This document shows positions 42,721 to 50,566 of a DNA stretch of 64,000 nt, piece by piece. The translations under genes and the position numbers were made by a program. The notes under the pieces were generated by a model. That model made no database searches, was not told the DNA's origin, and worked only from the letters and a program-made list of their open reading frames with translations. Every line of letters begins with the position of its first letter. Position 1 is the stretch's first letter. The DNA is from Chersky-840 sp963794615 (lineage in GTDB: Bacteria; Actinomycetota; Acidimicrobiia; Acidimicrobiales; UBA8190): NCBI GenBank assembly GCA_963794615.1, contig CAWCEP010000005.1:62001-126000 (forward strand). The letters are read 5' to 3'.

Positions 42721-44439
42721 ATGGTCGGTGACTTCTCACAATCCGTCCGGGTCCGTTTGGCGCACGCCGGTGGTCGCCGGGCCAGGTCATTGGTGTGTCT
42801 CGTGGTCTTGCTCATGGTGGGAAGTGCCCTGGCCAGCTGTGCCGGCACGGCGGCGGTGCATCGGCCTAATCTCGCCTCTCCCATCGTCAACGCGCCGACC
42901 GTCGCTGGGTCGCCGGCCGTCCAAGGTTTACTCAGGTCGCCGGGCGGGCCATTTCTCAACGACCAACGGGGCCGGGTTGTGTTCCTCCACGGAGTCAACG
43001 CCGTGTACAAGCTCCCACCGTTCGAGCTCTATCCGGCCGCGGGCAAGCCCTGGAACTTCACGCCGGCCGACGCGTCGCTCATGGCCCGGCTCGGGTTTAA
43101 TGTCGTTCGGCTCGGGATGACATGGAAAGGACTCGAGCCAGGGACCGCACTGTCGAACGATCCTGCGATCTGCACACCGGGCCCTCCGCACGACCCGGGC
43201 CAGTTCAACCAAGCCGTGCTCGACAGCTACCTGAGCAACCTCGCCCAGACGGTGCGCCTATTGGGTCGGTTCCATATCTACACACTTCTCGACATGCACC
43301 AAGACGTCTACAACGAGCTGTTCGACGGAGAAGGGGCGCCGAACTGGGCAGTGTGCACCGACGGCATACCGAACACAGAAGCTCCGGGACGATGGTCACA
43401 GAACTACGGTACGGCCGCCGCTGGCGCCGCTTACCGACACTTCTGGACCAACAACGTTGTCGGAGACCTTCAGGGCGAATACGACCGTGTCTGGGCCGCG
43501 GTCGCCGGCTACTTCCACGGCAATCCATGGGTCGTCGGCTATGACCCGTTCAACGAGCCGTTCTCGACGTCGCTCGTCAGCTCCGGCGACGAACAGTTCG
43601 ACGGGCAACTGGAGTGCTTCTACACCGGCACCGATCTCGTCGGTTCCCCGGCGCACGGCGCGCCGGCGGTCAGGTGCCCGCAGAACGACCCACGACGCGG
43701 CGTGGTCCCCCAAATTCTCGCCGCCGATCCGGCCCACCTGATCTTCTACGAGCCCGACATCTTCAGCCGTCGCGGCTCCACCAATTTCGTCGGCGCCATG
43801 GATTTCCCGAACCTGGCGTTCAACGTGCACGTCTACTGCACCCAACGCAGTGGGAAGACCGGCAACCCGACCAACATCGCGGCCTGCGCGGCGCAGGAAG
43901 GCCACTCCTTGCAGACCCGCGCAGAAGACCGGAACGACCTCACATCTCCGGCGCAGCCACGAGGCCCGGCGTGGTTCGTGAGCGAGTTCGGCGCTACCTC
44001 GAACCCGGGCCTGCTCGACCAGCTCACCAGGGAGGCGGACCGGTCTCTAGTGGGCTGGACCTACTGGTCGTGGAAATACTATGGGGACCCCACCGGGAGT
44101 GCCGCAGAGGCGTTGGTCACCGCCAATGGGCAGCTCCGGCCCACTGCCGACGCGTTGGCTCGGACGTACCCCGAGGCGATCGCCGGACGACCGATCTCTC
44201 TCTCATTCGATCCGAAGAGTGGAACCTTTCACCTCGTCTACATTCCCGATCATGCGGTGCGTGCTCCAACCGTGATCTTCGTCCCGACACAGGTTCACTA
44301 CCCCAACGGCTACTGCGCTCGGGCATCCGGGGGTTCGGTGATCTCCCGATCAGGTAGTGAGCTGCTCGAGGTCACCAATGCGACTACCGGAAGATCGGTC
44401 AGCGTCAGCGTCACGTCGGGAACCTGTCCGAGTGGATGA
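42721..44439 (+). CDS. GH5-family glycoside hydrolase lipoprotein (endoglycoceramidase-like)
   Basis: 572 residues. Signal and lipobox LVCLVVLLMVGSALASC (lipid Cys40). The catalytic barrel opens with FLHGVNAVYKLPPFELYP and LGFNVVRLGMTWKGLEPGTA; YTLLDMHQDVYNE is a substrate strand; WVVGYDPFNEPFS carries the acid/base Glu and WFVSEFGATSNPG the nucleophile Glu. A C-terminal beta domain follows (SLSFDPKSGTFHLVYIPD). DMHQD..., YD.FNEP and the C-terminal domain resemble endoglycoceramidases. It is anchored outside the membrane and hydrolyses a glycolipid or glycan. AGCAGGA supports ATG 42721. No link to metal genes is evident. Confidence 0.85.
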   Translation: MVGDFSQSVRVRLAHAGGRRARSLVCLVVLLMVGSALASCAGTAAVHRPNLASPIVNAPTVAGSPAVQGLLRSPGGPFLNDQRGRVVFLHGVNAVYKLPPFELYPAAGKPWNFTPADASLMARLGFNVVRLGMTWKGLEPGTALSNDPAICTPGPPHDPGQFNQAVLDSYLSNLAQTVRLLGRFHIYTLLDMHQDVYNELFDGEGAPNWAVCTDGIPNTEAPGRWSQNYGTAAAGAAYRHFWTNNVVGDLQGEYDRVWAAVAGYFHGNPWVVGYDPFNEPFSTSLVSSGDEQFDGQLECFYTGTDLVGSPAHGAPAVRCPQNDPRRGVVPQILAADPAHLIFYEPDIFSRRGSTNFVGAMDFPNLAFNVHVYCTQRSGKTGNPTNIAACAAQEGHSLQTRAEDRNDLTSPAQPRGPAWFVSEFGATSNPGLLDQLTREADRSLVGWTYWSWKYYGDPTGSAAEALVTANGQLRPTADALARTYPEAIAGRPISLSFDPKSGTFHLVYIPDHAVRAPTVIFVPTQVHYPNGYCARASGGSVISRSGSELLEVTNATTGRSVSVSVTSGTCPSG

Positions 44440-45066
44440 GGTGGCATGTGGCGCTCGGAACCTGATTGCAGGATCCCGCTCCGTGGGGCCAAAGGCGTGT
44501 ACTGAACGTCGCCCCAACAGATCAGCGCAGGGACGGAGCCCGGTGACGGGATGCGCGAATTCACTGGCGTCGTAGCGCCTGGTCCAGTCGAAATGGACGC
44601 GGCCGTCGGAATGTCAATCCTAGGAAGGGGTCGGTAAAGGTGAAGGTCGCCCTCGACGGCGGGGCTGTCGAGCACATCCGTCCCCGCCCGCAGGTGATAC
44701 CGATCGGAGTCTGGTGGCGTAGCTACCGCGGATCCGTCGCCGGTCTCTGACTCCGCGAGACGGCCCGGAGGAACGAAATCGAAGACACGGGGCACGCATC
44801 TAGCCCCGAATACCGTACGCCCTAGCCTCGTCGCCAGAGCGATAACCGACCTCTCGGGATGGGCACGTCCCGGACGGGCAGAACGCCACCCCGATACCAG
44901 CGGTATCGATTACGGGCGGCTCCTCAGCCTGGTCGGATCGCCCTCAGGCTCGGCCTGCCCTCTGGGACAAAGTCAGACACATCGGGTCGGGTCGAGGGCC
45001 TCCTCTTCGCGTCAATGGGCTATTCGACCCTGGTCGGCCAGCCGGAAGAGATCGACACTCATCAAT
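44440..45066. other. Gene-free stretch upstream of the arsenic cassette
   Basis: 627 bp without a supported gene. Open frames on both strands (for example minus 44310-44795) lack family features and have poor codon structure. A perfect 17-bp palindrome lies at 44892-44908. No other structure was noticed. Confidence 0.5.
44892..44908. promoter_or_regulatory. Perfect palindrome upstream of the ACR3 gene
   Basis: CGATACCAGCGGTATCG is a perfect 7-bp inverted repeat with a 3-bp centre, 158 bp before the ACR3 start. It keeps the ATACC/GGTAT arms of the four operators to the left but with a shorter centre, so a different protein may bind. Confidence 0.45.
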
Positions 45067-46164
45067 GTGACCTTCCTTCGTGAGGCGTCGGCAACGCCCG
45101 TGCCACAAGGCCCGGTCCTCGGTCGGCTCTCCCTGCTCGACCGATTCTTGCCGGTGTGGATCGCCGCAGCGATGGCTGGGGGAATCGCACTCGGTCGGCT
45201 CTTCCCCCACCTCGACACGTGGCTTGGGACCGCGAAACTCGCCGGCACCAGCCTGCCGATCGCAATAGGTCTGCTCGTGATGATGTATCCCGTGCTCGCC
45301 AAGGTCCGCTACCGCGAGCTGAGCCGGGTCACCTCCAACCGTCGACTCATGGTGCCGTCGCTCGTCTTGAACTGGCTGGTGGGGCCCGCCCTCATGTTCG
45401 CCTTGGCCTGGTTGATGCTTCCTGACTTGCCCGCGTATCGCACCGGTCTCATCATCGTTGGGCTTGCCCGTTGCATAGCGATGGTGTTCATCTGGAACGA
45501 CCTTGCCGGTGGTGACCGGGAGGCCGCCGCTGTTCTCGTTGCTCTGAACTCCCTCTTTCAGATTGTCGCCTTCGCCGCCCTTGCATACTTCTACCTCCAC
45601 CTGCTGCCGAGCTGGCTCGGGCTATCCACCGCCGCCGTGCATGTCTCGGTCTGGGCGGTCGCAAGGAGCGTCCTCATCTTCCTCGGTATTCCCCTCGCCG
45701 CAGGTTGGGCAAGCCGCAGCCTCGGAGAGCACTTCCGGGGCCGCGACTGGTATGAAGAACGCTTCATCCCCCGCGTGGCACCGGTCGCCTTGTACGGCTT
45801 GCTGTTCACGGTTGTTCTCCTGTTCGCCTTGCAAGGTAACGCCATCAGCCGACACCCCGGCGACGTGGCTCGAATCGCCTTGCCGCTCCTCGCGTACTTC
45901 GCGCTCATGTGGACCGGGTCGTTCGCCCTTGGCTATCGGATGCACCTTTCCTACCCGTCCACAGCCACCTTGGCCTTCACTGCGGCCAGCAACAACTTCG
46001 AGCTGGCGATCGCGGTGGCGATCGGGGTCTTCGGCGTGACAAGTGGACAAGCCCTTGCAGGTGTGGTCGGACCGCTCATCGAGGTCCCGGCGCTGGTGGG
46101 TTTGGTCTACGTCGCGCTGTGGGCCCGCCGCCGCTTCTACCGGACCGAGGAGGTCAACTCATGA
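45067..46164 (+). CDS. Arsenite efflux permease ACR3
   Basis: 365 residues, ten membrane segments, BART superfamily. PIAIGLLVMMYPVLAKVRYR and LIIVGLARCIAMVFIWNDLA with the essential cysteine of ACR3 in TM4 are characteristic; TAASNNFELAIAVAIGVFG is the TM9 signature. It exports As(III) by proton antiport. GTG 45067 has no good Shine-Dalgarno, so a slightly different start is possible. The stop overlaps the next ATG (ATGA), the first step of a three-gene arsenic cassette. Confidence 0.93.
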   Translation: MTFLREASATPVPQGPVLGRLSLLDRFLPVWIAAAMAGGIALGRLFPHLDTWLGTAKLAGTSLPIAIGLLVMMYPVLAKVRYRELSRVTSNRRLMVPSLVLNWLVGPALMFALAWLMLPDLPAYRTGLIIVGLARCIAMVFIWNDLAGGDREAAAVLVALNSLFQIVAFAALAYFYLHLLPSWLGLSTAAVHVSVWAVARSVLIFLGIPLAAGWASRSLGEHFRGRDWYEERFIPRVAPVALYGLLFTVVLLFALQGNAISRHPGDVARIALPLLAYFALMWTGSFALGYRMHLSYPSTATLAFTAASNNFELAIAVAIGVFGVTSGQALAGVVGPLIEVPALVGLVYVALWARRRFYRTEEVNS

Positions 46165-46397
46165 ACTGCTTCGACTGTGGCTCACTGGGCCACTCCACCG
46201 ACGCGGTGGCAGTGTGCGCCGATTGCGGTGCGGCGCTATGCCACGACCACGCCCACGTCTCAGCCCACTGGCTCACCCGCACCGCAGTGATCAACCGCAC
46301 CGTGATTGTCGAGCCACCGGCGCGCCTGATCCGCTGCGGTGTGTGCCAGGCAGCTCACGACGCCGCGCCTACCGCGCACTGCGGGGCGACAGGATGA
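46161..46397 (+). CDS. DUF2180 small zinc-ribbon protein
   Basis: 78 residues. NCFDCGSLGHSTDAVAVCAD, CGAALCHDHAHVSAHWL and IRCGVCQAAHDA give three CxxC-type pairs and several His, typical of DUF2180 (B-box-like) actinobacterial proteins. It probably binds zinc or, in this setting, trivalent arsenic; the second idea is inference. ATG 46161 overlaps the ACR3 stop. AGGAGG lies upstream. Confidence 0.82.
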   Translation: MNCFDCGSLGHSTDAVAVCADCGAALCHDHAHVSAHWLTRTAVINRTVIVEPPARLIRCGVCQAAHDAAPTAHCGATG

Positions 46398-46430
46398 GTG
46401 TGGCAAGCCCAACGGAATGAGGAGGTCGAC

Positions 46431-47264
46431 ATGGCTGGACAGGGTGCAGAGCAGGTCCGAACGGCGGTGCGTGAGCGCTATGCCGAGGCGGCGCGAGCGG
46501 CCGACGCATCGTGCTGCGGCCCGGGCGGCACCACCGCTGGTCTCATCGGCAGAACGTTGTATGGGCGGGACGACGCCGAGGCACTGCCCGATGCTGCACT
46601 CGCCGCGTCACTCGGCTGCGGGAACCCCACGCTTCTCGCCGAACTGCGTCCGGACGAGGTCGTCCTTGACCTCGGCTCCGGTGGAGGGATTGACGTCCTC
46701 CTGTCGGCTCGAAGAGTCGCTCCGACAGGCAAGGCATATGGCTTGGACATGACGCCCGAGATGTTGGCCCTCGCACGGAGAAACCAGGCCGAGGCCGGTG
46801 TGACCAACGCCGAGTTCCTTCAGGGCACCATCGAGGCCGTCCCATTGCCCGACGAGTCGGTGGATGTGGTCATCTCCAACTGTGTCGTGAACCTGTCCCC
46901 CGACAAGCCCGCAGTGTTCCGCGAGGCATTTCGAGTGCTCAAGCCGGGTGGGCGTCTGGCCATTTTCGACATCGTCCTGCGCCGAGCCCTTCCGGAACCT
47001 GTGCAACACGTGATGAGCCTCTGGACAGGCTGTGTCGCCGGGGCACTTCTCGACACCGATTACCGAGAGAAGCTGGAGCAAGCCGGCTTCGAGGAGGTCG
47101 ATGTCGAACCGACCCACGTTTACGACAGTGCCGACATCGCTCGCATGGCTGGCGACCTGCCCGCCACAGTAGAAATCCCGGAGACACTCGACGTGGAGGC
47201 TTCCATCGCCAGACTGGGCGGGGCCGTGATGAGTGCTTTTGTCCGCGCACGCAAGCCGACCTAA
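46431..47264 (+). CDS. arsM: Arsenite S-adenosylmethionine methyltransferase ArsM
   Basis: 277 residues. ADASCCGPGG (Cys28/29), SLGCGNPTLLAEL, VISNCVVNLSPDKPAVFREA and LWTGCVAGALL carry the conserved cysteines that bind As(III); VVLDLGSGGGIDVLLSARRV is motif I for SAM. It methylates arsenite stepwise to volatile or oxidisable methylarsenicals. GAGGAGG precedes ATG 46431, better than GTG 46398. It is third in the ACR3-DUF2180-arsM cassette; no ArsR gene is adjacent. Confidence 0.93.
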   Translation: MAGQGAEQVRTAVRERYAEAARAADASCCGPGGTTAGLIGRTLYGRDDAEALPDAALAASLGCGNPTLLAELRPDEVVLDLGSGGGIDVLLSARRVAPTGKAYGLDMTPEMLALARRNQAEAGVTNAEFLQGTIEAVPLPDESVDVVISNCVVNLSPDKPAVFREAFRVLKPGGRLAIFDIVLRRALPEPVQHVMSLWTGCVAGALLDTDYREKLEQAGFEEVDVEPTHVYDSADIARMAGDLPATVEIPETLDVEASIARLGGAVMSAFVRARKPT

Positions 47265-47534
47265 TAGCGCCGCGGGCGATCCCACAAGATCCACGGCGAT
47301 CCTGACCAGGCCCCATCCGGGCGACCGCTACCTGGCGGCCGGGGGAGGGATGAACCCCAGTCGAAAATGCCGGTCTGTGTGCCCTGACAGGACCAGCCAC
47401 GATCAGGCCGGTCGGGATCACTCTTGCTACCTGTCGCCCCAACCACTGGCCGACCGCCCGATTATGCCGGGATAGGGCGGGAAAGGGAGTGCTTCCATTG
47501 CCTCGAAACTGTCCGGTATCGCCAATCGAGTCGT

Positions 47535-48053
47535 TCAAGACTCCATGGCTTGTGGGCGTCCGGGTCTGCGCATGGCCACGCCGGCCTTCAACAAGGCCCG
47601 GCGGATCGTCTCGGGATTGACCTGAAGCTCTCTTCCGATCGAGGCACAGGAGCGTCCCGACGCGTACAGAGAGACCGTTCGTTCAATGCGATCAGGGGTC
47701 AACACTCGCCCTCGTCTTGACACCCGGTGGCGCTCTAGTAGGGCCAAGACAGTGGTCTGGTGAATCGAGTGCTTCGCGGCTAGGACGACCACCGTCCCTC
47801 CGGCCAGGTAGGCGGCGACCAGTTTCTCGATTTCCGCGGGTGGGAGCCGGCGCTGAATCTGTCTTGAGCCGTCAGACGGAGCACGACGAGACTTGATCGT
47901 TGCGCTGTCTCGGGACGCACCGACGACATGGTCGTAGGGCTCGCCAACGGCTGTTCGGACCCGCGGATTGATCAAATCAGGCCATGTGACACCGCTCTGA
48001 TTCCCCATTGCCCCTGGTGAAGAGGGGTTTGAATAGTGTCCTCTAGGGCCCAC
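47535..48053 (-). CDS. HTH protein, probable remnant of a site-specific recombinase or transposase
   Basis: 172 residues with two helix-turn-helix units: RLPPAEIEKLVAAYLAGGTV VVLAAKHSIHQTTVLALLER and RVLTPDRIERTVSLYASGRS CASIGRELQVNPETIRRALL. Such tandem Hin-like HTHs occur at the C-terminus of serine recombinases and IS-encoded proteins in actinobacteria. The catalytic part is absent and the first ~70 residues match nothing I recognise, so the true start may be internal. It lies at the right edge of the accessory region. Confidence 0.65.
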   Translation of the reverse strand: MGPRGHYSNPSSPGAMGNQSGVTWPDLINPRVRTAVGEPYDHVVGASRDSATIKSRRAPSDGSRQIQRRLPPAEIEKLVAAYLAGGTVVVLAAKHSIHQTTVLALLERHRVSRRGRVLTPDRIERTVSLYASGRSCASIGRELQVNPETIRRALLKAGVAMRRPGRPQAMES

Positions 48054-48151
48054 GAAAAATTACTCCAAGCCCTGTTGTGATGTTCGGTGGCGATGTTCGA
48101 ATCCCTGCACGCATCCTCAGCTCCGGACGTCGCACCTGCCGTCGTGCCAGA

Positions 48152-49030
48152 ATGACGGCCACGACGTATCCACCTCCGAGGACCATCGTGGCGCCGAACA
48201 AGAACCAGTTTGAAGCGTGGAACGGGGGCGAGTCGGTGCACTACGTCGACCACGCCGATCGCTACGACCGCCAATTGGCGCCGTTCACCGAGGCGCTGCT
48301 CGAACAGGTCCGGCTGACTCCGCATCGCTCGTTGCTCGACGTGGGCTGCGGGTGTGGCGCCCTCACCCTCGCGGCGGCCCGTATCGCCGACTCGGCGGTC
48401 GGCGTCGACTTCTCGGCGCCGCTGACGGAGATCGCGTCCGAGCGGGCCCGCACATCGGGGATCGACAACGTCGAGTTCGTCGTCGCCGACGCCCAGACCT
48501 ACGCCTTCGCTCCGGGCACGTTCGACCTTGTGGTCAGCCAGTTCGGGCTCATGTTCTTCGATGACCCGGTGGTGGCATTCTCGAACATGCGACGCTCGCT
48601 CGCTCCCGACGGCCGGCTTGCACTCGTCAGCTGGCAGGGCCTCCCCGCCAACGAATGGCTCACCGTCATCGCCAGCGAAGTGGCCAAGCGCGTCGAGATC
48701 CCCGAGTTCGGCGGCCTTGCAAAGGGACCGGGGATGTTCGCGCTCATGGACCAGGACGAGACCAAAGCGCTCCTCGAAGCGGCGGGGTTCACCGACGTGG
48801 CGTTCGAGCCGCTTGCACCGACCATCCTCATCGGCGGGGGCGGCACGGTTGACCAGTCGATGGACTTCCTACTCGGGATGGGGATGGTCCGAGGTCTGTT
48901 CGGCCTGGCGGGGACGGACGCTCATGACAACATGGTCGAAGCTGTCCGCTTGTCCCTCGCTGAGCGCTACGAGCCCGGTGTCGGTGTGCGGTTCGGGGCA
49001 CGCGCCTGGATGGTCACAGCCCGTACCTAA
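48152..49030 (+). CDS. Class I SAM-dependent methyltransferase
   Basis: About 292 residues. NQFEAWNGGESVHYVDHADR YDRQ opens the fold, LLDVGCGCGALTLAAARIAD is motif I, VDFSAPLTEIASERARTSGI motif II, and FDLVVSQFGLMFFDDPVVAF the post-I acidic region typical of ubiE-like methyltransferases. RRSLAPDGRLALVSWQGLPA N follows. The C-terminus includes a glycine-rich patch (LIGGGGTVDQSMDFL). Substrate unknown. ATG 48152 starts near the conserved region; ATG 48077 would add an arginine-rich leader. Confidence 0.85.
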   Translation: MTATTYPPPRTIVAPNKNQFEAWNGGESVHYVDHADRYDRQLAPFTEALLEQVRLTPHRSLLDVGCGCGALTLAAARIADSAVGVDFSAPLTEIASERARTSGIDNVEFVVADAQTYAFAPGTFDLVVSQFGLMFFDDPVVAFSNMRRSLAPDGRLALVSWQGLPANEWLTVIASEVAKRVEIPEFGGLAKGPGMFALMDQDETKALLEAAGFTDVAFEPLAPTILIGGGGTVDQSMDFLLGMGMVRGLFGLAGTDAHDNMVEAVRLSLAERYEPGVGVRFGARAWMVTART

Positions 49031-49104
49031 CGGCTCGGTTCGGCGAGGCCGCCATCCCGATCGCCTCGTAGGGTGTTCGCCGCTCCCCAAGACCACGACT
49101 CCGG

Positions 49105-49587
49105 TCAGGGACAGGACGACTCGGTGGTCACTTTGTCGAAGTTCACCTTGTCGAGCGCATCGGCGAGGGCTTCGAGCTGCTTGCGGCTCAACCGGTCGAC
49201 GAAGTGCCTGCGCACGTGATCGACATGGTCCGGAGCCGCGGCCTTCAGCCGCGCCTGTCCGGCCGGGGTGAGCACCGCGAAGGCGCCACGGCGATCGGTA
49301 GGACAACGGTGCCGTTCGACCATGCCCGACGCCACCAGCCCGTCGAGTCGCCGGGTGAGACCGCTCGGCGACAGCAGGAGCCGCTCTGCGAGCTCGCTCA
49401 TCCGCATGCTGCCCCCCTCCTCTTCGGCCAGCTGGACCAGGACCTCGTAGTCGGTGACGGAGATGCCCTGACTCGCCTGGAGATCCGCGTCGAGCCTGGC
49501 GAGCAGGCGGGCGTGGGCCCGCAGCAATGACCGCCAGGCGTGCATCTCGACGTCGTCGAGCCAAGGTGTGCCACGTGTCGTGGACAT
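49105..49587 (-). CDS. MarR-family transcriptional regulator
   Basis: 160 residues. AWRSLLRAHARLLARLDADL dimer helix, GISVTDYEVLVQLAEEEGGS, then the winged helix MSELAERLLLSPSGLTRRLD with HRCPTDRRGAFAVLTPAGQA (the D-R wing). It binds palindromic DNA and usually responds to phenolic or oxidant ligands. It is divergent from the TIGR03084 gene (106 bp between starts) and may control it. ATG 49587 is supported by TACGCT 6 nt upstream. Confidence 0.92.
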   Translation of the reverse strand: MSTTRGTPWLDDVEMHAWRSLLRAHARLLARLDADLQASQGISVTDYEVLVQLAEEEGGSMRMSELAERLLLSPSGLTRRLDGLVASGMVERHRCPTDRRGAFAVLTPAGQARLKAAAPDHVDHVRRHFVDRLSRKQLEALADALDKVNFDKVTTESSCP

Positions 49588-49593
49588 AACCCC

Positions 49594-49599
49594 AGCGTA
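49594..49599 (-). promoter_or_regulatory. Candidate leaderless promoter -10 (TACGCT)
   Basis: On the minus strand TACGCT lies 6 nt before ATG 49587 of the MarR gene. Confidence 0.4.
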
Positions 49600-49679
49600 C
49601 CGGACCGCGGGGTGGTTGCGCTCGCAATTACTGTCGAATGCCGAGAAAGTTCGGGGAGCGGCGCCCGCTCGCGCTCTCG

Positions 49680-49685
49680 TAGCCT
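49680..49685 (+). promoter_or_regulatory. Candidate leaderless promoter -10 (TAGCCT)
   Basis: TAGCCT lies 8 nt before ATG 49694. There is no Shine-Dalgarno. Confidence 0.4.
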
Positions 49686-49693
49686 CCGGGGCC

Positions 49694-50566
49694 ATGGCCC
49701 CCGAACCCGCCACGTTGCCCGGACTGCTCGCCGACCTCGAGGCCGAGCACGCCGATCTCGAGGGACTGCTCGAGCCCCTCGACGAGGCCTCGTGGAGCCT
49801 CGCCACCCCGGCACAGGGGTGGGCGGTGCGTGACCAGGTGAGCCACCTGGCGTTCTTCGATGATGCCGCCACCATGGCCATCGTCGATCCGGCCACGTTC
49901 ACGGTGACAGCCGAAGCTGCCCTGGCGACGGCCGGCGACCCCATGGAGGAGCATCTGCTCCGAGGTCGGGCCATGCCGGGCCGCGCCGTGCTGGCGTGGT
50001 GGCAGGGGGCCCGGCGCGCCATGGTCGTGGCGGCCCGGGGCCTCGATCCCCACGCCCGGGTCCCGTGGTTCGGTCCCCCGATGGGGGCACTGTCGTTCGT
50101 CTCGGCGCGACTCATGGAGACATGGGCCCACGGCCAGGACGTCGCCGATGCTCTCGGGGCCAGCCGGGTGCCGTCGGCACGGCTGCGCCACATCGCCCAT
50201 CTCGGGGTGCGGGCGCGACCGTTCTCCTACGTGGTGCACGGTCTCGAGGTCCCCGGCGTCCCGGTGCGAGTAGAGCTGATCGGGCCATCGGGGGAGCGAT
50301 GGGAGTGGGACGGGGCGGGATCGGACGGTAGGGCATCGCCCGGTGGGCCATCGGACGTCGTCACGGGCCCGGCCCTCGACTTCTGCCTGGTCGTGACGCA
50401 GCGCCGTCACCTGTCCGACACACGGTTGTCGGTGCAGGGCGCCGTGGCCTCGCAGTGGCTCGGCATCGCGCAGGCCTTCGCCGGGCCCCCCGGCCCGGGA
50501 CGACCGCCGCGTGGTGCCGACGGGGCGTCGGCGCCGAGCGAGGACCGATCAGGTGGGCGGGGCTAA
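49694..50566 (+). CDS. TIGR03084-type DinB/maleylpyruvate-isomerase-like protein
   Basis: 290 residues. WAVRDQVSHLAFFDDAATMA IVD (metal-ligand His region), RALVAWWQ-type helix (VLAWWQGARRAMVVAARGLD), WFGPPMGALSFVSARLMETW AHGQDVADALG with the HxxD metal motif, then a C-terminal beta domain. The family has a metal-binding four-helix DinB core related to mycothiol-dependent maleylpyruvate isomerase, so it may use mycothiol; its reaction is unproven. The tail is proline/glycine-rich and overlaps the convergent Lgt-like gene by 18 bp. Confidence 0.85.
   Translation: MAPEPATLPGLLADLEAEHADLEGLLEPLDEASWSLATPAQGWAVRDQVSHLAFFDDAATMAIVDPATFTVTAEAALATAGDPMEEHLLRGRAMPGRAVLAWWQGARRAMVVAARGLDPHARVPWFGPPMGALSFVSARLMETWAHGQDVADALGASRVPSARLRHIAHLGVRARPFSYVVHGLEVPGVPVRVELIGPSGERWEWDGAGSDGRASPGGPSDVVTGPALDFCLVVTQRRHLSDTRLSVQGAVASQWLGIAQAFAGPPGPGRPPRGADGASAPSEDRSGGRG

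Noticed and set aside
44310..44795. 161-aa minus-strand ORF in the gap before ACR3
   Set aside because: It overlaps the 3' end of the GH5 gene, shows no recognisable domain and has no good ribosome binding site.
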